Origin: Marinagarivorans sp.
Lineage (GTDB): Bacteria > Pseudomonadota > Gammaproteobacteria > Pseudomonadales > Cellvibrionaceae
DNA length: 64,000 nt
Reading direction: 5' to 3'
Assembly: GCA_028281865.1 (NCBI GenBank)
Contig: JANQJB010000005.1
Span: forward strand, 1 to 64,000
The notes beneath the pieces are model-generated. The model saw only the letters and a list, made by a program, of their open reading frames with translations, did not search any database and had not been told where the DNA came from. This document shows, in pieces, positions 1-6,346 of this stretch. Position 1 is the first letter of the stretch; every line of letters begins with the position of its first letter. The position numbers were made by a program, and so were the translations under genes.

Positions 1-120
1 ATAAGCCCGTCTCGACATCATCTCCATTTTGTTATGAAAACCTTCAGTAATGCCATTGTTTTTACTGAATCGCCACATGGCAATAATGGGCTCCATCCAG
101 GCGAGACAATTCCTTTTAAA
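1..120 (-). pseudogene. ISL3-type transposase, C-terminal fragment (runs off left edge)
   Basis: Reading the minus strand from 120 down to 1 gives 40 uninterrupted codons with WMEPIIAMWRFSKNNG followed by ITEGFHNKMEMMSRRAY. This resembles the NG-x-x-EG-x-x-K...RRAYG block near the C-terminus of ISL3-family (DDE_Tnp_ISL3) transposases. The frame is closed by a TAA at 121-123 immediately upstream, and no transposase-like residues continue beyond it. The N-terminal part has therefore been lost or displaced. The remainder continues outside the window. Family assignment rests on motif recall. Confidence 0.75.
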
Positions 121-339
121 TTATCCCCGGCCAGGTCTCCGTGACCTGTCGCATTTGCGCTGCGAAGCGGTGCTTCGCTCGCAAATGCCCAGACTTGATC
201 GAGCCAATAAGTGAGTGGGTCGGTTGCCGTCCTGGCGCATCAATGTTCTTCTTTTTTGTCTCCTGTCGAGCCCTCCGTGGCTCGCCGCGCTCGAAAAGCG
301 AAGCTGCGCTTCAGAGCGCCCAGCCTTAATCGAGCCTAA
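121..339. repeat. Two imperfect palindromes with a shared tail (REP-like) next to the transposase remnant
   Basis: The first palindrome is at 151-189: GCATTTGCG and CGCAAATGC flank inner CTGCGAAGC/GCTTCGCT arms. The second is at 287-319: GCGCTC...GAGCGC with inner AAGCG/CGCTT. Both are followed after a few bases by almost the same tail, CTTGATCGAGCC (194-205) and CTTAATCGAGCC (325-336). A smaller GAGCC/GGCTC hairpin lies at 269-284. The second copy ends just before the stop codon of the receptor gene at 340, so it could also act as that gene's transcript end. No coding sequence is credible here. Confidence 0.55.
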
Positions 340-3300
340 TTACAAACCAACCCTCACCGAGGCTCTCCAAGTGCGAGGTTCGTTATACCAGGCAGTGTAA
401 TTCCAGGCAGTGTTAAACAAGTCGGTCATGTAGCGTTGATCAGTTAAATTATATGCGCTTAACTCTAACGAAACTTGACGAGGCAGTCTTAGGTCGATGC
501 GAAAACCTGCATGCAGCATAAACATTGCATCAACCCTGTCGTATAAGCTGGGCGCAATATCGAATTCAGTTTCGCCATTTGATGAATAAAATGGCATTGG
601 CTCAACTCCATCTCCGTTGAACGGTTTCAAAAAATATTTATCTTTGTAAATACCGACAAGGTGCCAGGTAAATTTGTGGCCTGCTATGTTGTACTGTTGT
701 TCAAAACGCAGCGAGGATGTCCAGCGAGGCGAGCGTGGAATATAATTGTTTTTGATATTGCGCAGAGGGTACTCAATTTTCGACCCCTGAATAAAATAAG
801 GCGTGCAGGTTTCACTGCAACTCGCTCCGAGCGCTTGCATAGCTTGGTTGTCACCATTCCAATCGGTATCTGTGCGAAGTTTTTGACTATTATCTGGTAT
901 TAATATCAGTAGTTCGCTGCTTGAAAATTTATACGGCCTATCATCAGAAGATTGATTTACCTCGTCATAAATTGTTGTGGCGCTAGACGAGTTAAAACGT
1001 AGCAAGTTAGTATTAATAAAGCTAGAAAACGCACCTAAACGGGAATCGGGAATTGCGCCCTGTTTATAGCGCGCGTCAAGAAATAATACAGATGCTTTTA
1101 ATTTGGTTTGATCACTAATTTGAAAATCTAATGATATATCCACGCCTTTCGTTTCCGCTTTGGGAACATTGAGTCGGAAGTCTGGTGTACCGGGGACAGT
1201 ACTGAAATCGCCAATCAACTCATCTTCTTCAGGGGGGGTTAGATTTAGAAAATCGCTGGCGACTGAGCTGGGAATATCCAACTGGATTAATTTATTTTTA
1301 ATGCGGGATAAAAATAAATTGTTGTTTAATTGAAGCCTTCTAAAACTGCGACTAAAACCAAATTCAATATTGGATACTGTCTCACCGCTGTAGTGCGGTG
1401 CAAAATTCGAGGTAATATTGTCGTTGATACCACCGCTCGCATTCGCATGGGATATCGCCGCAAAAATTTGATGTTTAGCGTTGGGCTCATAGGAATAACT
1501 TATCTGCCAATCGCTTTTGTGTTCGGAAATAGCCCCGTTTTGGCTAGCGACATAAAAGTCTACAAATGCATAATCAGTGTCTATCACATGCTGAACGATT
1601 TCGTCATTTTCACCAAAACTGAGAATGCCATCGGCATAGGCCTCCCATCGTTCGCGAGGTGTTGGTTCGCTATGTTTATCGAGTAAACTATTGTTTACCA
1701 CTGTTTGTCCAAAGGAGTCGAGTTCATTTGGATCATGGAAATCGTGAGGGTTAAAAATAGTACGACCTTGAATATTCCACTCGAATCCCTGTGTCGCTTG
1801 TCGAAGTCGATAAAAATTTCCGTCGGTGATAATGGCGATGCCTTTTCGCTTCTTTGTATTGTAGCTGTAGCGAAGTCCAGCGCCGAAAAAATGATGGTCG
1901 TCTAAGCTGTAACGTACTTCAGTAAAAAGTGAATAAAATCGATTTTTAAGTAACGTATTGTATTGCGTTCCAATGTAGTTAATGCCGTAGTCGTCGGCGT
2001 AACCTTTGAACCAATGAACATCTTCATCATGAATAAGTGCTCCGATTTTTAATTCGTTTTTTCCCCAGTAGGTCTTCCAGTGAAGCTCCGCAAGTTTGAC
2101 CTCGTCATCGGTATATACCGTGGACAGGTCTCGCTCGTGAAATTCAATATTTTCACCAAGTGTGCCAGCAAAGCTCGCGTCGTTAAAGCGTTTATACTGT
2201 TGTATGCCGATGCGTTCAGGCCAATAATCGATTGCAGGGTATTCGATACCTCGATTAACAAAAATGTTGCTAATTGAATTGAGTTCGCGATAAGCGAGCT
2301 GGAGGGTAAGATTTGAATTTTCAAAGCCGTCGTAACGGACATCAATGCGAGAAATGTTATGTCGGGTGTCTTCCTCAGAGTCTCCTCCGGCAAAATAGAT
2401 ACGTCGCACATCGTGATTTTTTAATTGCTCAAGCGTCGGAACAAAACTGTTTTCACCTTTAATATTGGCATTGCTATTTTCATTGTCTTTATTGGAATTA
2501 AATGAGCGCCTGTCGAGAACATCATCAATATTGAATGACTGAAGGTAGTAACGCAAATCGATTCCCGTCGAGCCACTTCCACCTTGTGATTGCGTTTCCA
2601 CCAATAATCTTGTCTCCCAGTCATGATTCGGCTGCCACAATAATTGGGTGCGCACGCTTATATCATCGCGCCTTCCTGGGTGATCTATTTCTTTTAGAGG
2701 TGAGATATTTGTGTAAAAGGAGTCTTGCTCATAACTTTGTGCGGAAACTCGGAGCCCTAGTGTATCTGTCACAGGTGCGTTTAGTATTAAATCGATTTTA
2801 TTTAGGGCGTAGGATCCAGTTTCGATTCCAACATTAACAAAGCGTTTTTGAATATCGGGTCTGTGATAACGCAAATTAACGCTGCCTCCAATCCCGGTCT
2901 TGCCACCAAACCGAACGCGTGGTCCATAATTAACTTCAACTTGGTCAATGTCGTACCAAGTATTGGCTAAGCCAAAATTGCTCGAAATAAAAAGGCCGTC
3001 CAAGTGCAGCGTTACACTGGGATCACCTAACTCTGTGACATCTTCAGTTCCGGAACCGCGTAAAAAAAGACGTGTTGTGCCATCACGTACACCGACTGAT
3101 ACGCCCGATATGGCATTTTCCAAGTTGGTTAGGCCGTCTCCGCCTTGCATGCTCAGGGAAAAATTATTGATGTATTTACTGTCTTGCGCCTCGTTTTCCG
3201 ATTGTTGCCCTAAGAAACTGCCGACAATCAGCACATGTTCTATTGGTGCTGGTGCAGATATTTGCGAGTCTGAAAATGGGTTCTGAATTGGGGGCGAGCT

Positions 3301-3699
3301 GGGTATCGTTTTTTTATTTTTTCTGGAGATAATTATTCCTGAACGAGTGATTTTATAATCGAACTCAGTATTAGCTAGTAGTTTCGAAAGTGCTTCTGCG
3401 AGAGTCATCAAGCCCCTGACAGAGCTGGATTTTGCATTCGAGATATCATCGATACCTATACTGGCGATATTGATATTGGCTTGCTTTGACAATAAAGCCA
3501 AGGCTGATGCCGTATTTTGTGTAGGAATATGAAATACATATTGCGCGGAATTATTATGATTTTGAGCGAGTTTTGGAGTCGCATGGTGAGACCGGTTCGC
3601 CGGGTTGTTGTTCTTTGAATACGCTGTGCCATTGCATGCGGCTACGATGCATGTAGCATAGAAAAGTGAGCGAAATTTTCCGCGGGTCAGGCGGCTCAC
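340..3699 (-). CDS. TonB-dependent receptor with N-terminal STN signalling domain
   Basis: This outer-membrane active transporter is 1119 residues long. Residues 1-28 look like a signal peptide (hydrophobic stretch SLFYATCIVAACNGTAYS). Residues about 54-126 form an STN (secretin/TonB short N-terminal) domain, which in FecA-type receptors passes the substrate signal to a FecR partner. A plug domain follows (LRGSG, IDQVEVNYGPRVRFGG), then a long beta-barrel ending in LSAYNLTDQRY and a terminal RVGL. The start is GTG at 3699 behind AGG. The gene lies downstream of the sigma and FecR genes, in the same direction, separated from fecR by 68 bp. The substrate cannot be read from sequence; iron chelates or glycans are both possible. 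It is longer than usual for FecA-like proteins (about 770-800). Confidence 0.9.
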   Translation of the reverse strand: MSRLTRGKFRSLFYATCIVAACNGTAYSKNNNPANRSHHATPKLAQNHNNSAQYVFHIPTQNTASALALLSKQANINIASIGIDDISNAKSSSVRGLMTLAEALSKLLANTEFDYKITRSGIIISRKNKKTIPSSPPIQNPFSDSQISAPAPIEHVLIVGSFLGQQSENEAQDSKYINNFSLSMQGGDGLTNLENAISGVSVGVRDGTTRLFLRGSGTEDVTELGDPSVTLHLDGLFISSNFGLANTWYDIDQVEVNYGPRVRFGGKTGIGGSVNLRYHRPDIQKRFVNVGIETGSYALNKIDLILNAPVTDTLGLRVSAQSYEQDSFYTNISPLKEIDHPGRRDDISVRTQLLWQPNHDWETRLLVETQSQGGSGSTGIDLRYYLQSFNIDDVLDRRSFNSNKDNENSNANIKGENSFVPTLEQLKNHDVRRIYFAGGDSEEDTRHNISRIDVRYDGFENSNLTLQLAYRELNSISNIFVNRGIEYPAIDYWPERIGIQQYKRFNDASFAGTLGENIEFHERDLSTVYTDDEVKLAELHWKTYWGKNELKIGALIHDEDVHWFKGYADDYGINYIGTQYNTLLKNRFYSLFTEVRYSLDDHHFFGAGLRYSYNTKKRKGIAIITDGNFYRLRQATQGFEWNIQGRTIFNPHDFHDPNELDSFGQTVVNNSLLDKHSEPTPRERWEAYADGILSFGENDEIVQHVIDTDYAFVDFYVASQNGAISEHKSDWQISYSYEPNAKHQIFAAISHANASGGINDNITSNFAPHYSGETVSNIEFGFSRSFRRLQLNNNLFLSRIKNKLIQLDIPSSVASDFLNLTPPEEDELIGDFSTVPGTPDFRLNVPKAETKGVDISLDFQISDQTKLKASVLFLDARYKQGAIPDSRLGAFSSFINTNLLRFNSSSATTIYDEVNQSSDDRPYKFSSSELLILIPDNSQKLRTDTDWNGDNQAMQALGASCSETCTPYFIQGSKIEYPLRNIKNNYIPRSPRWTSSLRFEQQYNIAGHKFTWHLVGIYKDKYFLKPFNGDGVEPMPFYSSNGETEFDIAPSLYDRVDAMFMLHAGFRIDLRLPRQVSLELSAYNLTDQRYMTDLFNTAWNYTAWYNEPRTWRASVRVGL

Positions 3700-3767
3700 A
3701 AGACTAACCTAGCGAATCGCCAATTCCGGGTAACGATGTTGACAATAAATGAGCTTGTAAAAAATAT

Positions 3768-4742
3768 TCATTGTGAGTGACTCTTTCGTGTGAACACGAT
3801 ATTGTTGTATTGGTCGCGCAGAACGGTCACCGGTAGTATATCGGCGATGAGCTCCGGCAATTGTTCCATTGCAAGAATGTTGACGGTCAAGCTAAGGCGC
3901 GTTTCCCCAATATCCCGATGCGCCACAGCAATATTTTTGTGATGGTAACGTTTTAAATCTTCGATAATTTCTGCAAAAGGCATGTTGTTATATATCAATA
4001 TGCCCTTCTTCCAATTCTCATATTCATTGATTGAGGTGAGAATCGGTTCGCCTAACGGAGATGAGCTATTTAGTTTAATTTCCTGCCCGGCGGTCAGCGA
4101 TAGTTGCTTATTGTTCTGGTCCACCGAGTCTTTTTTGATTATATCGACAGCACCCTCTGCAACATTGACTATCCAATTGTCATTAAATTTTTTAACGCTA
4201 AAGATTGTGCCTGTAACTTGCACATCAAAGGTATCAGATTTTACGACGAAAGGTTGTTCGTAATTTTGCTTAACATTAAAAAAAACGTGTCCCTGCTTAA
4301 GTTCGACCAAACGTTGGTTGTTGCTAAATTGGATGTTGAGTTGTGAGCGCGGCGTTATTGATAGAATACTCCCATCGCTAAGCGTATGGTCAAGTATCTC
4401 TCCTTTTCGGGTTGAAAGTTGTGTAATGTCGGGATACTGATTAACAAATAAGAATGAACATATTGCGAGTAAAACTGAAGCTGCGGCTATAGAAAATAGC
4501 CATCCTCGCCTTTTGTGGGGATGGCTGGCATGTCTTAGTGCCTGTCCTTGTGTGCTAATGCTGAGTAAATCGAAATCAAAACTCAAGTCTTGAAGCTTTT
4601 GATAGGCTTCTTGATGTTGCTTAGATTGTGATAGCCAATATTCAAAATTTTCTCTTTTTTCGCCACCGATTTCGGGTTCTTGCATTTGCAAAAACCAATC
4701 TAGCGCTGCATCGTCGACAGATTCTTCAGTAATTTCATTCAT
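3768..4742 (-). CDS. FecR-family anti-sigma/sigma-regulator membrane protein
   Basis: The protein has 324 residues. The cytoplasmic N-terminus (residues 1-78, with DDAALDWFLQMQEP and an EYWLSQSKQHQEAY segment) matches the anti-sigma part of FecR proteins. One membrane helix spans about residues 81-100. The periplasmic part holds the FecR domain (LSDGSILSITPRSQL, VVKSDTFDVQVTGTIFSVK, VAEGAVDI) and a C-terminal segment that resembles an STN fold (about residues 240-318). The family relays occupancy of an STN-type receptor to an ECF sigma factor. The ATG start at 4742 overlaps the sigma-factor stop by 4 bp (ATGA), indicating translational coupling. Confidence 0.92.
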   Translation of the reverse strand: MNEITEESVDDAALDWFLQMQEPEIGGEKRENFEYWLSQSKQHQEAYQKLQDLSFDFDLLSISTQGQALRHASHPHKRRGWLFSIAAASVLLAICSFLFVNQYPDITQLSTRKGEILDHTLSDGSILSITPRSQLNIQFSNNQRLVELKQGHVFFNVKQNYEQPFVVKSDTFDVQVTGTIFSVKKFNDNWIVNVAEGAVDIIKKDSVDQNNKQLSLTAGQEIKLNSSSPLGEPILTSINEYENWKKGILIYNNMPFAEIIEDLKRYHHKNIAVAHRDIGETRLSLTVNILAMEQLPELIADILPVTVLRDQYNNIVFTRKSHSQ

Positions 4743-5257
4743 TCGGCTTCTACCTCAAGCGCGCGTTGACAATCCCGTATTGCCTTAAAAAGGTGTTTTC
4801 TTGTAGCACTTTCCGAAAGCGACAGTCGACGAGCGATTTCTGCGATACCAATATTGTCAAAGCGGTTCATGATCAATATTTCTCGTCTTTTGTCAGGCAT
4901 GGATTTCATCGTTGATTCGATAACTTGCAATCTCTTTTTTCCATCGATGTCTGTTTCGGGCGAAATCGATTCTTTAAGTTGCTGAAAGTTGGAATAGTTT
5001 TCAAGCGCGTTAGCGAAGCTAGTTTCTTTGCGATATCGGTCGATGGCGAGATGGTGAACAGCACGATAGAGATAGGCTTTCTGGCTGACTGAATTATCAT
5101 GGATACCGCTGTTTGCGTGGGATAAACGTTCAAAACATGACTGAACAATATCTTCGGCGTCAGTCCGGTTACAGCGAAATTGCCCTGTAACATAACTTAT
5201 AAGCTCCGTTCGAAAACGTTCGTAGAGGCTAACGATGTTAAGTTTAGAAACCTCCAT
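4739..5257 (-). CDS. ECF sigma-70 factor, FecI type
   Basis: RNA polymerase sigma factor with region 2 (LYERFRTELISYV through DAEDIVQSCFERL and KAYLYRAVHHLAIDRYRK) and region 4 (MPDKRREILIMNRFDNIGIAEIARRLSLS...). I chose the ATG at 5257 (172 residues) because AGGG precedes it by 5 bases and it fits FecI-like lengths. An in-frame ATG at 5287 and a TTG at 5309-5311 extend the reading frame but lack a ribosome-binding site. It is first in a sigma-FecR-receptor unit and probably drives the receptor gene, and perhaps others, when the receptor is loaded. No target promoter could be assigned. Confidence 0.9.
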   Translation of the reverse strand: MEVSKLNIVSLYERFRTELISYVTGQFRCNRTDAEDIVQSCFERLSHANSGIHDNSVSQKAYLYRAVHHLAIDRYRKETSFANALENYSNFQQLKESISPETDIDGKKRLQVIESTMKSMPDKRREILIMNRFDNIGIAEIARRLSLSESATRKHLFKAIRDCQRALEVEAE

Positions 5258-5633
5258 CGAAGCCCTAGCCACAGGTGATTTCTGCATAAAAAAACGAGTT
5301 CTGCATAACAAACACTACCAATGTCGATTGCTGTTTTTGCCCTTAAGATACCAGAAAAAAAATTTAAGAGAAGGGGGGGAGGATTCAGGGCTTTGATGCG
5401 TCTATAGTCTTAAGCCGTTATTAACTCGGCACTCAGCCGATGCTATCTTTTTGATGTGCGAATAATTTCACACAATTACGCCAGGCCGTCATGGGTGTCA
5501 ATGAAATAGATTAGGGCATTCTATTTCATTACCAGATTAATAGATGCGTGCTGTTAGCGCAGCCGAATAACCCAAGTTGCAACGCAGATAAAAAGGCGAA
5601 AAAAAGCCTGCAGACTAAATAAAGGTGATAATG
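5258..5633. other. Intergenic region between divergent ECF-sigma and LytTR genes
   Basis: This 376-bp region must hold the start signals of both divergent units. The clearest structure is the 10-bp inverted repeat at 5500-5530, annotated separately. A short GGC/GCC hairpin with an A-rich loop lies at 5595-5608. No convincing sigma-70 promoter was recognised for either gene, and no small coding sequence is credible. Confidence 0.5.
5500..5530. promoter_or_regulatory. 10-bp perfect inverted repeat upstream of LytTR gene (possible operator)
   Basis: AATGAAATAG at 5500-5509 is repeated inverted as CTATTTCATT at 5521-5530 with an 11-bp centre. It lies about 105 bp before the LytTR gene start and in the shared region with the ECF-sigma gene. 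There is no trailing T-run, so it is more likely a protein-binding site than a terminator. The binding protein is unknown. Confidence 0.45.
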
Positions 5634-6032
5634 ATGCGTGATAACCAAGCACTTGCTGATAGCACTAGTGGTTTTGGTGTTATAGAAATGACAGACACTG
5701 CATCTGATAGGCTCTTTGTGCATTCTGTTGGTTCGCTTCGAATTATTAATTATGATGATATTGATATAATTTTAGCCAGCGGGAATTATGTTGAAGTGTG
5801 TCACAAAGATGGTAGGCATCTTCATCGAGCAACGATGAATTATATGGAAAAGAAGCTCTGTAATAAGAAGTTTATTCGTGTACATCGATCTGCGATTGTA
5901 CGAATATCCCAGATCGTTGAATTAAAATCGCTCGACGACGAAAAAATAGAACTACTATTAAAAAATGGCGATAGGATTCGTGCAAGCCTCAAGTATAAAA
6001 ATATGCTATTGAAAGCAATAGGTGTGTTGTGA
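5634..6032 (+). CDS. Stand-alone LytTR-domain DNA-binding protein
   Basis: The protein has about 133 residues and is almost entirely a LytTR domain (YDDIDIILASGNYVEVCHKD, MEKKLCNKKFIRVHRSAIVR, KNGDRIRASLKYKNML). This is the beta-rich DNA-binding fold that recognises direct repeats about one to two helical turns apart. No receiver or membrane domain precedes it, so its input signal is not visible. AAAGGTGAT at 5621-5629 is a good ribosome-binding site for ATG 5634; ATG 5631 and GTG 5625 are alternatives. A TonB-dependent receptor follows 314 bp downstream in the same direction, making that gene a plausible target. Confidence 0.88.
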   Translation: MRDNQALADSTSGFGVIEMTDTASDRLFVHSVGSLRIINYDDIDIILASGNYVEVCHKDGRHLHRATMNYMEKKLCNKKFIRVHRSAIVRISQIVELKSLDDEKIELLLKNGDRIRASLKYKNMLLKAIGVL

Positions 6033-6346
6033 GGTAATTTAAGACTAGTGTAACAATTAGTAAATTCACTCTTTATCTCGTGGTCGCATATATTCGAATT
6101 TACCACTGCTTCCGCGCTTCCTATATTGATACTTTGAAATAATTTTTATTTCCAGAGTAAAGTTTTTTTTGCCAAATCTATAATTGGCACATTCTATTTT
6201 TTGCAACTCAGCACAAAAAAATCTTTATTGCCTCCTGTCTTAAATTCGGGGTTTTAAACCTAGGTTCCGGGTTTTTATCCCTGCTAGCTTGCTGATGGAA
6301 ATATTAAACGTAGTCTACCCAAAAATTTAATTATTTTGGGGGAAAA
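6033..6346. other. AT-rich spacer between LytTR gene and receptor
   Basis: This 314-bp spacer is non-coding and AT-rich. It has a weak TGCCA/TGGCA inverted repeat near 6169-6189 and, at its end, a hairpin covering the receptor's ribosome-binding site (annotated separately). No clear -35/-10 pair was recognised. The length leaves room for an independent promoter and regulator sites. Confidence 0.45.
6318..6342 (+). promoter_or_regulatory. Hairpin overlapping the receptor's ribosome-binding site
   Basis: CCCAAAA (6318-6324) pairs perfectly with TTTTGGG (6334-6340) across a 9-nt AT loop. The right arm contains the first three Gs of the GGGGGA Shine-Dalgarno (6338-6343) for ATG 6347. Folding would hide part of the ribosome-binding site, suggesting translational control, though 7 bp rich in A-U may be only marginally stable. 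Confidence 0.4.

Noticed and set aside
141-400. Short plus-strand frames of 61-62 codons near the left edge
   Set aside because: They run through the palindromes and the end of the receptor gene, have no ribosome-binding site and show no protein-like composition.
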